From the NCBI RefSeq assembly GCF_011762225.1, contig NZ_JAASQI010000003.1, positions 124,001 to 188,000 on the forward strand: a stretch of 64,000 nt of DNA. The letters run 5' to 3'. This DNA comes from Pseudochelatococcus lubricantis (lineage in GTDB: Bacteria > Pseudomonadota > Alphaproteobacteria > Rhizobiales > Beijerinckiaceae). Positions within the stretch are counted from its first letter, which is position 1. The number at the start of each line of letters is the position of its first letter. The notes below the pieces were generated by a model. That model did no database searches. It saw only the letters and a program-made list of their open reading frames with translations, and was not told the origin of the DNA. The translations under genes were made by a program, and so were the position numbers. Positions 52,804-61,991 of the stretch are shown piece after piece.

Positions 52804-52973
52804 CCCCGCTGGTCCGGGCGGGCGGCGGGGGGCAGGTCGTCGTCGCTCAGCACGCGCAGGCTCGCGCCTTCGAGATCGTCATACTGGCCGTTGCGCATGC
52901 ACCACATGAAGCAGGCGAGCCCGCCGAGGCCGAGCGTCAGCGCAAGCGGCACAAGAATGAGCAATACGGTCAT
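52800..52973 (-). CDS. ccoS: cbb3 oxidase maturation protein CcoS/FixS
   Basis: The 57-residue protein has one N-terminal helix (TVLLILVPLALTLGLGGLACFMW) and a short cytoplasmic tail with the CcoS hallmarks NGQYDDLEGASLRVLSDDD. It is needed for insertion of haem and copper into the oxidase. Its start overlaps the ccoI stop by four bases and its stop overlaps the ccoA start by four bases; it is too short for routine long-frame searches. Confidence 0.93.
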   Translation of the reverse strand: MTVLLILVPLALTLGLGGLACFMWCMRNGQYDDLEGASLRVLSDDDLPPAARPDQRG

Positions 52974-55210
52974 GACAAACCCTCCTGTATTGCGACGCCC
53001 GGCGGTGCCGTCACGGCGGGCTCCGCCCGTGCGTCCCTGTCCGCGCCGAGGCGGGCGCGCAATGCGTTCGCCGTCACCAGCAGCGACGAGCCGGACATCG
53101 CCACCGCCGCCACCAGCGGCGTCACCTGGCCGAGGAAGGCCAGCGGCACCGCTATCAGGTTATAAATGGCGGCGATGCCGAGGTTCTGCAACATCAGGCG
53201 CCGCGCCCGGCGGCTGACCCTCACGGCGGCGAGGACGGGGGCGAGGCGGTCGCCGAGGAAGACGCCGTCCGCCTGCGCCTGCGTGAGATCGGCCGCCGTC
53301 ACCGGAGACAGCGAGACATGCGCGGCGGCAAGCGCGGGCGCGTCGTTAAGGCCGTCGCCCACCATCAGTACCTTGCGGCCTTGCGCCTTCAGCGCGGCGA
53401 GCGCCGCGATCTTGTCCTGCGGCTTCAATCCGCCCCGCCAGGCCTCGATGCCGAGCTGCCCGGCCACCGGCGCCACCGCATCGGGCCGGTCGCCGGACAG
53501 CACGATCAGCGACAGGCCCTGGCGCGCAAGCTCCCGCGCCACCCTCACCGCGTCGGCGCGCAGCGTCTGGCGGATTTCGAGCAGCGCGCGCCGGTCGCCG
53601 AGCATCACCGCGACGAGCGAGGTGTCCGCGCCGGAAGGCTGCGGGTGGTCCGTGAAGCCGCAGAAGGCCGGACTGCCGAGCCGGGTCTCCACGCCGCCCG
53701 CGACGGTGCGCACCCCTTCACCGGGATGCTCCTCCACCGCCTCGAAGGGCGCGGCGCGGCCGGCTTCCCGCGCGACAGCGGCGGACAGCGGATGCGAACT
53801 CGACAGAGCCAGCCGGCCCGCGACCGCGAGGAGGTCTGCCGGCACGTCGGGGGCATTGGCGACACGCGGATCGGGCACGGTCAGCGTGCCGGTCTTGTCG
53901 AAGACAATGGTGTCGGCCTCCGCCAGCCGCTCCAGCGCATCGCCGGAGCCGAGCAGGAGATTGGCCCGGAAAAGCGTGCCCGCGGCTACAACCTGCACGG
54001 CGGGAATGGCAAGCGCCAGCGCGCAGGGACAGGTGATGATGAGCACCGCGATGGCCGTGATCGCCGCGTCGTGGAAGGAATGGCCGGTCAGCATCCAGAC
54101 GACCAGCGTGATCAGTGCCGCGCCGTGGACGATGGGCGCGTAGGCGCGGGCGGCCCGGTCCGCCAGGTGCAGGTAGCGCGAGCGGCCCTCCTGCGCGGCT
54201 TCGAGCAGCCGCTCGATGTCGTCGATCAGCGTGGCTTCGCCCGCGGCGGTGACCTCCAGCGTCAGCGTGCCGTTGCGGTTCAGGCTGCCGGCGTACACGG
54301 TGTCGCCGGAGGCGACGTCGCGCGGGTGCGTCTCGCCGGTGATGAGGCTCTCGTCGACGGCGCTCTCGCCCGAAAGCGCCCGGCCGTCCGCCGGCACGCG
54401 CTCACCCGGCAGCACCTGCACGCGCTCGCCGGGCCGCAACGCCTCCGCCGGGGTGAGGGTCAGCGTTCCATCGGCCTCGACGCGGCGGGCGGTCGCCGCC
54501 TTGAGGGCCGCGAGATTGCCGGCGACCGCGCGCGTCTTGCGGCGCATGGCCTGATCGAGCACCCGCCCGCACAGCAGGAAGAACAGCAGCGTCACGGCGG
54601 CGTCGAAATAGGCATTCTCGGCGTGGTTCATGGTCTCGACGATGGACATGCCGAGCCCCAGCATGATGCCGAGCGTGATCGGCACGTCCATGTTGAGATG
54701 CCGGCTGCGTATCGCCCGCCAGGCGCTGGAGAAGAACGGCTGCCCGGCATAGGCTGCCGCCGGCAGGGCGATCAGCGCCGAGATCCAGTGGAACATGTCG
54801 CGCGTTTCGGGCGTGATGTCGGACACGTTGCCCGCCCATACCGAAACCGACAGCAGCATGACGTTCATCGACGCGAAGCCCGCGACGGCGAGGCATTTCA
54901 GCAGGTGCTGCATGCGCTGCGCCTCAGCCTCTTCGGCCTCACGCGCGACATAGGGCTGGGCGCGGTAGCCAAGGCGGCGAAGGGCATCGAGAATGGCGGA
55001 GGGTGTGAGTCTCCGCTCGTCCCAGTTCACCGTGAGCCTGTGGCGGCTGTAGTTGACGCGCGCGCCGACAAGGCCCGGCAATTCCTGCAGCCCGTGCTCG
55101 ATCTCGCCGATGCAGGCGGCGCACGTCATGCCCTCGACAGCCAGGTCGAGGCGCGCCGCGCCGTTTTCATGGCGGATGAAGCCGGTCAGGTCGAGGGCGG
55201 CGGCTGTCAT
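52970..55210 (-). CDS. ccoI: Copper-transporting P1B-ATPase CcoI/FixI
   Basis: The 746-residue pump moves copper across the inner membrane for cbb3 assembly. It has a heavy-metal domain with CxxC in EGMTCAACIGE (C30, C33), eight predicted helices, the ion-binding CPC in IITCPCALALAIP (about 393), the phosphorylation site DKTGT (about 437) and GDGLNDAPALAAAHVS. The start at 55210 has GGGAGAG upstream; the longer frame runs into the intergenic hairpin and is not coding. A perfect hairpin separates it from ccoH. Confidence 0.95.
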   Translation of the reverse strand: MTAAALDLTGFIRHENGAARLDLAVEGMTCAACIGEIEHGLQELPGLVGARVNYSRHRLTVNWDERRLTPSAILDALRRLGYRAQPYVAREAEEAEAQRMQHLLKCLAVAGFASMNVMLLSVSVWAGNVSDITPETRDMFHWISALIALPAAAYAGQPFFSSAWRAIRSRHLNMDVPITLGIMLGLGMSIVETMNHAENAYFDAAVTLLFFLLCGRVLDQAMRRKTRAVAGNLAALKAATARRVEADGTLTLTPAEALRPGERVQVLPGERVPADGRALSGESAVDESLITGETHPRDVASGDTVYAGSLNRNGTLTLEVTAAGEATLIDDIERLLEAAQEGRSRYLHLADRAARAYAPIVHGAALITLVVWMLTGHSFHDAAITAIAVLIITCPCALALAIPAVQVVAAGTLFRANLLLGSGDALERLAEADTIVFDKTGTLTVPDPRVANAPDVPADLLAVAGRLALSSSHPLSAAVAREAGRAAPFEAVEEHPGEGVRTVAGGVETRLGSPAFCGFTDHPQPSGADTSLVAVMLGDRRALLEIRQTLRADAVRVARELARQGLSLIVLSGDRPDAVAPVAGQLGIEAWRGGLKPQDKIAALAALKAQGRKVLMVGDGLNDAPALAAAHVSLSPVTAADLTQAQADGVFLGDRLAPVLAAVRVSRRARRLMLQNLGIAAIYNLIAVPLAFLGQVTPLVAAVAMSGSSLLVTANALRARLGADRDARAEPAVTAPPGVAIQEGLS

Positions 55211-55222
55211 GGACTCTCTCCC

Positions 55223-55239
55223 AGAGCGCGTTCCGATCA
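55223..55239. repeat. Second copy of a dispersed intergenic element
   Basis: AGAGCGCGTTCCGATCA matches the sequence at 139-155 at 16 of 17 bases; both are intergenic and both are followed by AT-rich sequence. It lies between the ccoI start and the hairpin after ccoH. I recall that similar GCGTTC-CGATCA sequences recur in many Rhizobiales genomes, but that cannot be checked here. Confidence 0.5.
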
Positions 55240-55263
55240 GAATTCGCTCAAAATAAGGAATCG

Positions 55264-55301
55264 AGAATCTGTCCTGTTTCAACGTAAACAGGACAGATTC
55301 T
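55264..55301 (-). terminator. Perfect 16-base hairpin between ccoH and ccoI
   Basis: Bases 55264-55279 and 55286-55301 pair without mismatch around a six-base loop (caacgt). On the transcribed strand it starts at the ccoH stop codon and is followed by a T-rich stretch (CGATTCCTTATTTTG), the layout of an intrinsic terminator or attenuator. If it works, ccoI-S-A would depend on read-through or on their own promoter in the next 50 bases, which also contain an AGAGCGCGTTCCGATCA element. Confidence 0.75.
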
Positions 55302-55887
55302 AGTTCAGCACCACGCGGCTCGACGAGCGGAACATCTGCTCGCCGTTGCGCTCGATATCGAGGTCGAGGTTCCAGTTCCCGGGCGTGACAGCGATGTCGG
55401 CCTCATAGATGCCGTTACCCCTGTCCGCGAGCGGGATCGACCGATCGCGCCGCGAATCCGTCGGGTGGGCGAGGACGAGTGTCGCTTCGAGGCCCGCGAG
55501 CGGCCGTCCCTGCGCATCCCTCACGGAGACGGAAGTCGCGCCGGTTGCGACGCAGGCATGTTGCGGCACGAGGCATCCGTGACCGCCGGCGGGCTTCAGA
55601 CCGACCGTGCCCGCGCGATGCGGCAGCATGACGTCCACCTGCCAGCCGAGCGCCTTCTGCGCCTCGGCGGCTTCGCGGTCCCGGGCGAAGTTGAGGCCGG
55701 CGCGGTAGCTGCTGATCTTTTCCGCGCCGCCGTGCGTGGAGATGGCGGCCCGGATCATCACGACATTGACGGCGGCGACAGCGCCGAAGAAGCCGATCAG
55801 GCACAGCAGCACCGTGCGCCCCGTCAGGCGGCGCTCGCGCCCGCGACGGGGGCTGACGGGCGCGGGGGAGGGCATGGTGGTCGGCAT
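55300..55887 (-). CDS. ccoH: cbb3 oxidase assembly protein CcoH/FixH
   Basis: The 195-residue protein has a Pro/Arg-rich N-terminal cytoplasmic part, one helix (about 25-47, TVLLCLIGFFGAVAAVNVVMI) and a periplasmic FixH domain with SYRAGLNFARDREAAEAQKALGWQ and GIYEADIAVTPGNWNLDLDI. The middle has an unusual GGHGCLVPQHACVATGATS segment with two Cys that I do not recall from other FixH proteins. A second ATG four codons in could be the true start. It follows ccoG by 15 bases. Confidence 0.92.
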   Translation of the reverse strand: MPTTMPSPAPVSPRRGRERRLTGRTVLLCLIGFFGAVAAVNVVMIRAAISTHGGAEKISSYRAGLNFARDREAAEAQKALGWQVDVMLPHRAGTVGLKPAGGHGCLVPQHACVATGATSVSVRDAQGRPLAGLEATLVLAHPTDSRRDRSIPLADRGNGIYEADIAVTPGNWNLDLDIERNGEQMFRSSSRVVLN

Positions 55888-55902
55888 GGATCTGTTCCCC
55901 TG

Positions 55903-57384
55903 TTAACGGCCGAAGAAGTGGTCGCGCGCGCTGGCGCCCGACGTGCCGCTCTCGTCCCTGATCCGGAACACGATATCCGCATTGTCGGGCGCCGTGCCGC
56001 GCGGCTCGTCGTGAATGGTGACGAAGGCGCGCACCTCCCGCGTCTGGTCGGGACCGATGGTGAGGGCCACACGCCCGTCCGCCGCGTCCTCATCGCCGAT
56101 CGCGGAGAGCTGCGCGCCGGGCAGCGGCGTGCCGTCCGGACGCATGACGGTCAGCTCGAAAGTGCGTGCATCGCGGTTCTTGTTGATCACCCGCAGCGTG
56201 TAGGCGTTGCGGACGGAGCCGTCGGAAAGGCGCACGAACACCGGGTTGCGGTCATGCAGCACATTGATGCCGGCCGTCGAGCGCGTGAGCAGCGTATAGA
56301 GCATCGCGCCGCCGACGACGGCGATGATAGCCACATAGGCGAGGGTGCGCCAGCGGATGAGGCGGACATGCGTCGGCTTGCCCTCGGTGCGGGCGCGGAC
56401 GTTGCGGTCCGTGTCGTAGGCGATCAGGCGCGTCGGCCGGCCGATCTTCTCCATCACCGCGTCGCAGGCATCGATGCACAGCCCGCACTGGATGCAACCC
56501 AGCTGGCTCCCGTGGCGGATGTCGACGCCGGTCGGGCAGACGTTGACGCATTGATAGCAATCGATGCAGTCGCCGGCGGCCTCGCCCTTGGCCCGCAGCG
56601 CTGCGTTGCGCTTCACCGAGCCACGCGGCTCGCCGCGGTCGTAACGGTAGGTGACGTTGAGCGCCTCCTCGTCGGTCAGCGCCGCCTGGATGCGCGGCCA
56701 CGGACACATGTAGAGGCAGACCTGCTCCCGCATGTGGCCGGCGAGCGTGTAGGTGGTGAAGGTGAGGATGCCGATCCAGACATAGGCCATCGCCGGCGCG
56801 GTAAAGGTCGCCAGTTGCCACACGAGCGTCGGCGCGTCGGCGAAATAGAGCACCCAGGCACCGCCGGTCCACCACGCGATGATCAGCCAGAGCGTATGCT
56901 TGGCCGTGCGCCGAAGGATCGTATCCAGCGTCAGCGGCCCGTTGTCACGCTTGATGCGGTCGCGCCGGTCGCCCTCGGTCAGGCGCTCCACCGCGAGGAA
57001 GAGGTCCGTCCAGACGGTCTGCGGGCAGAGATAGCCGCACCAGACGCGCCCGGCGACGGCGTTCATCAGGAAGAGGATCAGCGCGGCGAGGATCAGCAGG
57101 CCGGTGATATAGTAGAACTCTTGCGGCCAGATCTCGACACCGAAGAAATAGAAGCGCTTGGTGACGAAGTCGATCAGCACCGCCTGGTTGGGCGCGTCGG
57201 GGCCCCTGTCCCAGCGTACGAACGGCAGCAGGTAGTATATGCCGAGGGTGACGACCAGCACGATCCACTTGATCCGCCGGAACGTGCCGTGCACCTTCTG
57301 CGGATATATCTTCTTTTGCGCCTCGAATAACAGCGGTTCGTCGCTGGAGGGCGTGGTGGTGTCGATGACGCGGGTCGTCGCCAT
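55903..57384 (-). CDS. ccoG: cbb3 oxidase accessory protein CcoG/FixG (4Fe-4S)
   Basis: The 493-residue membrane protein has about five helices and a C-terminal Ig-like domain. It holds two ferredoxin-like clusters in CIDCYQCVNVCPTGVDI and CIQCGLCIDAC, and Cys residues in membrane-adjacent loops (CGYLCPQTVW, CLYMCPW). CcoG is a cupric reductase that supplies Cu(I) for oxidase assembly, as I recall for Rhodobacter. It starts the ccoGHIS-A operon; a hairpin separates it from ccoP. Confidence 0.96.
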   Translation of the reverse strand: MATTRVIDTTTPSSDEPLLFEAQKKIYPQKVHGTFRRIKWIVLVVTLGIYYLLPFVRWDRGPDAPNQAVLIDFVTKRFYFFGVEIWPQEFYYITGLLILAALILFLMNAVAGRVWCGYLCPQTVWTDLFLAVERLTEGDRRDRIKRDNGPLTLDTILRRTAKHTLWLIIAWWTGGAWVLYFADAPTLVWQLATFTAPAMAYVWIGILTFTTYTLAGHMREQVCLYMCPWPRIQAALTDEEALNVTYRYDRGEPRGSVKRNAALRAKGEAAGDCIDCYQCVNVCPTGVDIRHGSQLGCIQCGLCIDACDAVMEKIGRPTRLIAYDTDRNVRARTEGKPTHVRLIRWRTLAYVAIIAVVGGAMLYTLLTRSTAGINVLHDRNPVFVRLSDGSVRNAYTLRVINKNRDARTFELTVMRPDGTPLPGAQLSAIGDEDAADGRVALTIGPDQTREVRAFVTIHDEPRGTAPDNADIVFRIRDESGTSGASARDHFFGR

Positions 57385-57436
57385 GGCGCTTACTCGAATT
57401 TAAATCGTTACATCATGTGCCGCACGGGCATGAAGT

Positions 57437-57464
57437 GTTTCCGGTGGCAAGGCCCACCGGAAAC
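57437..57464 (-). terminator. Hairpin between ccoNOQP and ccoGHIS
   Basis: GTTTCCGGTGG (57437-57447) and CCACCGGAAAC (57454-57464) pair exactly around a six-base loop. It lies directly after the ccoP stop on the transcribed strand. No T tract follows. It probably ends or limits the ccoNOQP transcript. Confidence 0.65.
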
Positions 57465-57469
57465 CGGTG

Positions 57470-58366
57470 TTACTCGCCGCCGCCCAGCGTGTGGACGAAG
57501 ACGGTGAGGGCCTTGATAGTCGTATCGTCGAGGCGGCCCTGCCAGGCCGGCATCACCGAGCCATGGCCGTTCCAGACGCCATCGATGATGGTTTCGCGCT
57601 CAGGACCGAACAGCCAGATGCCCGTGGTGAGATTCGGGGCGCCGAGTTCCCGGCTGCCCGTGCCGCCGGCCTGGTGGCAGGAGGCGCAGTTGTCCGCGAA
57701 GATTTTCGCACCCGTCGTCAGGTTGGCCTTGTTCTCCACCGGCAGGCCGGAAAGGGAGCGCACGTAGTCGGCAACCGCGACGATGTCCGCGCGCGGGATC
57801 ATGCCGTCGCGGCCGAAGGCGGGCATGTCGCCAACTCGCGCCTCATCGTGGCCGGAGCGGATGCCGAAGCGGATCGTCTGCTCGATATCCGCGAGCGTGC
57901 CGCCCCAGAGCCAGGCGTCGTCGTTGAGGTTCGGATAGCCCTTAGCGCCGCCGCCGCCCGCGCCATGGCAGGGTGCGCAGTTGTCGCCGAACGCCGGCCT
58001 GCCGAGTGCACGTGCGAAGCTCAGCAGCTCAGGATCGGACTCGATCTGTGCCGTCGTGGAATCCTCAAGGCGGGTCATCATCGCGCTGCGCTGCTCGCGC
58101 AGATCGTTGAGCTGTTCCGCCACCTGCTCGCGCGAACTCCAGCCGAGAATGCCGGGCGTGAAGGAGGAGATGAGCGGCCACGCGGGAAAGGCGATCCAGA
58201 AGCCGATCGCCCACACGATGGTGGCGTAGAACACCCACAGCCACCAGCGCGGCAGCGGGTTGTTGAGTTCCTGAATGCCGTCCCACTCATGGCCGGTGGT
58301 GGAGACGCCCGTCAGGGAGTCGACCTGCGGGGCATGGCCGTGGTCGGTCGTGTCGGTGTGCGCCAT
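57470..58366 (-). CDS. ccoP: cbb3 oxidase dihaem cytochrome c subunit CcoP
   Basis: The 298-residue subunit has one membrane helix (about 41-60), preceded by the conserved GIQELNNPLPRWWLWVFYATI, and two cytochrome c domains with CAPCH (C130, C133, H134) and CASCH (C227, C230, H231). It passes electrons from the bc1 complex by way of CcoO to CcoN. The ATG at 58366 lies five bases after the ccoQ stop. Confidence 0.97.
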   Translation of the reverse strand: MAHTDTTDHGHAPQVDSLTGVSTTGHEWDGIQELNNPLPRWWLWVFYATIVWAIGFWIAFPAWPLISSFTPGILGWSSREQVAEQLNDLREQRSAMMTRLEDSTTAQIESDPELLSFARALGRPAFGDNCAPCHGAGGGGAKGYPNLNDDAWLWGGTLADIEQTIRFGIRSGHDEARVGDMPAFGRDGMIPRADIVAVADYVRSLSGLPVENKANLTTGAKIFADNCASCHQAGGTGSRELGAPNLTTGIWLFGPERETIIDGVWNGHGSVMPAWQGRLDDTTIKALTVFVHTLGGGE

Positions 58367-58371
58367 GATCC

Positions 58372-58524
58372 TCAGTCCTCCCGCAACGGAATGCGCGCGG
58401 CCTCTTCAAACCCCTGCTTGCGCGAGGGGGCGAGGGCATAAACCAGAATGGCGATGAATACGCCGATGAAGTAGAGCAGGCCCCATGTCTGGGCGAACCC
58501 TGCAAGCATTTGGTAGGTGCTCAT
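58372..58524 (-). CDS. ccoQ: cbb3 oxidase small subunit CcoQ
   Basis: The 50-residue protein has one helix (AQTWGLLYFIGVFIAILVYAL) flanked by a short N-terminus (MSTYQMLAGF) and a charged C-terminus (RKQGFEEAARIPLRED). It sits between ccoO and ccoP as usual and stabilises the oxidase. Confidence 0.95.
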   Translation of the reverse strand: MSTYQMLAGFAQTWGLLYFIGVFIAILVYALAPSRKQGFEEAARIPLRED

Positions 58525-58537
58525 GTTCGCCTTCCCG

Positions 58538-59272
58538 CTACCGGATGTTGGCCTTGTTGTCGTACAGCTTGAAGTCGACCTGGGTGCCCAGGTGCTGCAG
58601 GTAGGCGATCAGGGCATCCGCCTCCGTGACGCGGCCCGGGTTGCCGTCGAAGTTGCGCGCGACAGCGTTGGGGTAGCGCGAGCGCAGGCCGTCGACGTCG
58701 GGATCGTCGAGCGTCGCCTGGATGGTGACGTCCGCCGTCGCCCGCTCGATCATCTCTTCCGTATAGGGCACACCCGCAACGCGCAGCACGCGCATGTCGT
58801 CGGAAATGCGGCTGAAGTCGAGTTCCCGCTGCTCAAGGAAGCCGTATGGCGGCATCACCGAGCCGGGTACCACTGACTTGGGATCGCGCAGATGGTCGCG
58901 GTGCCAGCCGTCCGAATACTTGCCGCCGACGCGCGCCAGATCGGGTCCGGTACGTTTGGAGCCCCACTGGAAGGGGTGATCGTACATGCTCTCCGCAGCC
59001 AGCGAGTAGTGGCCGTAGCGCTCCACCTCGTCGCGCAGCACGCGGACCTGCTGGCTGTGGCAGTTGTAGCAGCCCTCGCGGACGTAGATGTTGAAGCCCG
59101 CGAGTTCCAGCGGCGACCTCGGACGCATGCCGTCGACCGTCTCGATCGTGCTTTTCAGGTAGAACAGGGGAACCGCCTCGACGAGGCCGCCTATGGCGAC
59201 CACGATGACGATGCCGAGGAGCAGAATGATCGAGTTTTTCTCGAAGATCGCGTGTTTTTGCCAAAGCGACAT
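58538..59272 (-). CDS. ccoO: cbb3 oxidase monohaem cytochrome c subunit CcoO
   Basis: The 244-residue subunit has one N-terminal helix (about 13-30) and one cytochrome c site CYNCH (C68, C71, H72) in [14 protein letters not shown], with VMPPYGFL as the axial Met segment. The start at 59272 is preferred because GAGGACG lies in front; an ATG at 59284 overlaps the ccoN stop but has a poor site. Confidence 0.96.
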   Translation of the reverse strand: MSLWQKHAIFEKNSIILLLGIVIVVAIGGLVEAVPLFYLKSTIETVDGMRPRSPLELAGFNIYVREGCYNCHSQQVRVLRDEVERYGHYSLAAESMYDHPFQWGSKRTGPDLARVGGKYSDGWHRDHLRDPKSVVPGSVMPPYGFLEQRELDFSRISDDMRVLRVAGVPYTEEMIERATADVTIQATLDDPDVDGLRSRYPNAVARNFDGNPGRVTEADALIAYLQHLGTQVDFKLYDNKANIR

Positions 59273-59280
59273 GGTCGTCC

Positions 59281-60945
59281 TCATTCAGCGGGCGTCAGCG
59301 CCGGCTTGGCGGCGGTTTCGGGAACGGTATCGGCAGCCTCGCCGTACTTAACGGTCATCCAGAGGTTGTAGGCCATGATCAGCGCGCCGATCAGGAACAG
59401 GATGCCGCCCAGTGCCCGGATCAGGTAGAAGGGGTGCATCGCCTCCACGGTCTCGATGAACGAGTATTCAAGGAAGCCGAGGCTGGTGTAGGCACGCCAC
59501 ATCAGGCCCTGCAGGATGCCTGCCACCCACATCGACGTGATGTAGAGCACGATGCCGATGGTGGAGATCCAGAAGTGCAGCGAGACCAGACGCAACGAAT
59601 ACAGCCCCTTGCGATTCCACAGCCACGGGACGAGGCAGTAGAGCGTGCCGAAGGAGATGTAGCCGACCCAGCCGAGCGCACCGGAATGCACGTGGCCCAC
59701 GGTCCAGTCCGTGTAGTGCGACAGGGCGTTTACCTCGCGCACCGACATCAGCGGGCCCTCGAACGTCGCCATGCCGTAGAAGGCGATGGCCACGACCATG
59801 AGACGCAGGACCGGGTCCGTGCGCAGCTTGTCCCACGCGCCGGAGAGCGTCATCAGGCCGTTGATCATGCCGCCCCACGAAGGCATCCAGAGGATGATCG
59901 AGAACGTCATGCCGAGCGTCTGCGCCCAGTCGGGCAGGGCGGTGTAGTGCAGGTGGTGCGGACCTGCCCAGATGTAGATGAAGATCAGCGCCCAGAAGTG
60001 GATGATCGACAGCCGGTAGGAATAGACCGGACGTTCCGCGCGCTTCGGCACGAAGTAATACATGATAGCCAGGAACGGCACCGTCAGGAAGAAGCCCACG
60101 GCGTTGTGGCCATACCACCACTGGATCAGCGCGTCCTGCACGCCGCTCCACAGCACGTAGGATTTCGGCGAGAAGATCGACACCGGGATCGCCGCGTTGT
60201 TGCCGAGGTGCAGCACCGCGATGGTGATGATGAAGGCGAGATAGAACCAGTTCGCCACGTAGATATGCGGCTCCTTGCGGCGCGACAGCGTGACGAGATA
60301 CACCAGCAGATATGCAACCCAGACGACGGTGAGCAGCAGGTCGGCGTACCATTCCGGCTCGGCGTATTCCTTCGACTGCGTGATGCCGAGCAGGTAGCCC
60401 GTGCCGGCGATGACGATGAACAGGTTATAACCGAGCACGACGAACCACGGCGCGATGTCGCCCGCGAGGCGGGCATGCGACGTGCGCTGCAGGACGTAGA
60501 ACGACGACCCGATCAGCACGTTGCCGCCGAATGCGAAGATCACCGCGGAGGTGTGCAGCGGGCGCAGGCGGCCGAAGTTGATCCAGTGGAACAGGTTGAG
60601 TTCCGGGAACGCAAGCTGCAACGCGATGATCACGCCAACCAGAAAGCCGGCAATGCCCCAGACCACCGCCGCGACGGTGGCGAACTTGACCGGCTCGAAG
60701 TTGTAGTTCGGCCGGCCGTCGATCTCTCGCGGCGGCAATTCCGCCGGGCGGGCGTAGAATCGGTCGATGATCTTGAACACGCCCCACGCGCTTGCTGCCG
60801 CCAGCAGAAAGGCGTGGAACGAATATTCCGTCGTATGGGCCTTCGCCCCGATCAGGATGAACAGAAACGTGAACGCAGCCAAGGCGGCGGCCGTTCCGGC
60901 CTCGCCGAATGTCATACGCTTCTGGGGTGCGATCGCTTGCGCCAT
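59281..60945 (-). CDS. ccoN: cbb3 oxidase catalytic subunit CcoN
   Basis: The 554-residue catalytic subunit has about 12 to 14 helices and the haem-copper oxidase His ligands in [38 protein letters not shown] and [14 protein letters not shown]. It reduces oxygen at high affinity. The first gene of ccoNOQP, it starts at 60945 with a perfect FNR/FixK box 106 bases upstream. Confidence 0.97.
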   Translation of the reverse strand: MAQAIAPQKRMTFGEAGTAAALAAFTFLFILIGAKAHTTEYSFHAFLLAAASAWGVFKIIDRFYARPAELPPREIDGRPNYNFEPVKFATVAAVVWGIAGFLVGVIIALQLAFPELNLFHWINFGRLRPLHTSAVIFAFGGNVLIGSSFYVLQRTSHARLAGDIAPWFVVLGYNLFIVIAGTGYLLGITQSKEYAEPEWYADLLLTVVWVAYLLVYLVTLSRRKEPHIYVANWFYLAFIITIAVLHLGNNAAIPVSIFSPKSYVLWSGVQDALIQWWYGHNAVGFFLTVPFLAIMYYFVPKRAERPVYSYRLSIIHFWALIFIYIWAGPHHLHYTALPDWAQTLGMTFSIILWMPSWGGMINGLMTLSGAWDKLRTDPVLRLMVVAIAFYGMATFEGPLMSVREVNALSHYTDWTVGHVHSGALGWVGYISFGTLYCLVPWLWNRKGLYSLRLVSLHFWISTIGIVLYITSMWVAGILQGLMWRAYTSLGFLEYSFIETVEAMHPFYLIRALGGILFLIGALIMAYNLWMTVKYGEAADTVPETAAKPALTPAE

Positions 60946-61249
60946 GGTGTCTATCCGCCACTTGTGTCGTCGCCGGGGCCTTATGTCCGGACATCAGCCT
61001 GCCCAGCTTTACAATCGTTACAGCTTTGGTCTGCGTTGCGTATCGTCTCCTTGATTAGAATCAATTTTTTTTGAAAGAGGACGCTCCGTCGCACCCTTGA
61101 TGCACAAGGCATTTCGGACAGCGGCATTTTGGCGCGCACCCGCCTTTCCGGATGTGATATGGCGCAACGCGAAGACTGCGGAATATGCTATCGTCGCGCG
61201 ACGACAGGCGTTTGTCGCGGCGGGCCCTGACCGGTGAGGAAATGAAGCC
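60946..61249. other. Divergent regulatory region of ccoN and the CBS-BON gene
   Basis: The 304 bases hold the FNR/FixK box at 61051-61064, followed by a run of eight T (61064-61071 region). No gene is visible. A short symmetrical TCGCGCGA-like patch near 61194 just upstream of the CBS-BON gene may or may not matter. Confidence 0.6.
61051..61064. promoter_or_regulatory. FNR/FixK box, perfect dyad
   Basis: TTGATTAGAATCAA matches the FNR/FixK consensus TTGAT-N4-ATCAA at all ten defined bases. Its centre lies 112 bases upstream of the ccoN start and about 192 bases upstream of the divergent CBS-BON gene. It explains low-oxygen control of the oxidase and may act on both genes. fixL and fixJ lie close by; fixK itself is not in the window. 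Confidence 0.85.
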
Positions 61250-61942
61250 ATGAAAGCGCGGGATATCCTGACAGCCAATGTCATCACCGTTGGAGTCGAT
61301 GCGCCGCTGGCGGAGATCGCAGACCTGCTCGTCCGCAATCGCATCGGCAGCCTGCCGGTGCTCGACGCGCACGACCGGGTGGCGGGCGTCGTCTCGGAGG
61401 ACGATTTCCTGCGCCGTATCGAGACCGGCACCGAGCGGCGGCGCTCGCGGCTGGCGGAGTTCTTCACGAGCGATGCCGTGCTGCAGCAGGATTACGTGCG
61501 CTCGCGCGGATTGCGGGCAGGCGACATCATGCGCACCGACCAGCCCCGGATCGGTCCCGATGCCGAACTCGCCGAGATCGCCGACGTTCTCGAACGCCAC
61601 AACATTCACAGCGTCCTGGTAGTGGAGGGCGACAAGCTCGTCGGCATCGTCAGCCGCAGCGATCTGGTGCGCGCCTACGCTTCCGTGGCCGATACCCGCG
61701 CGCAGCCTACAGAGGGCGACCGCGCCATCCGTGAGGCGCTGCTGCTGGAACTCGCCAGCCAGCCGTGGGGCCGGCGGCTCGAAAACACCATCGTCGTCAC
61801 CGATGGCATTGTTCACCTATGGGGACAGGCGGTCTCGCCCACGGAGCGCGCTGCGCTGCGCGTTGCCGCGGAGCGCATTCCTGGCGTCCGCACGGTGCAG
61901 GATCACACCACGCTGACCGGCCCGGCATCGTTTGTGGAATAA
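61250..61942 (+). CDS. CBS-CBS-BON domain protein
   Basis: The 230-residue soluble protein has two CBS motifs (DILTANVITVGVDAPLAEIADLL ending in VAGVVSEDDFLRRI; and DIMRTDQPRIGPDAELAEIADVL ending in VGIVSRSDLVRAY) and a C-terminal BON domain (AIREALLLELASQPWG, then GVRTVQDH). CBS pairs bind adenine nucleotides; BON domains bind membranes or other proteins. The divergent position next to ccoN, with one FNR/FixK box between them, suggests control by oxygen. The ATG at 61250 lacks a strong site but gives the canonical CBS start. Confidence 0.9.
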   Translation: MKARDILTANVITVGVDAPLAEIADLLVRNRIGSLPVLDAHDRVAGVVSEDDFLRRIETGTERRRSRLAEFFTSDAVLQQDYVRSRGLRAGDIMRTDQPRIGPDAELAEIADVLERHNIHSVLVVEGDKLVGIVSRSDLVRAYASVADTRAQPTEGDRAIREALLLELASQPWGRRLENTIVVTDGIVHLWGQAVSPTERAALRVAAERIPGVRTVQDHTTLTGPASFVE

Positions 61943-61953
61943 GACATCAGGCC

Positions 61954-61991
61954 GGAAAATGGACGGAGCCGCAGCGCGGCTCCGATTTTCC
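61954..61991 (+). terminator. Two-part intrinsic terminator after the CBS-BON gene
   Basis: GGAAAAT (61954-61960) pairs with ATTTTCC (61985-61991), and inside it GGAGCCGC (61965-61972) pairs with GCGGCTCC (61976-61983) around AGC. The right outer arm carries TTTT, so the structure fits a rho-independent terminator 12 bases after the stop codon. Confidence 0.7.
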
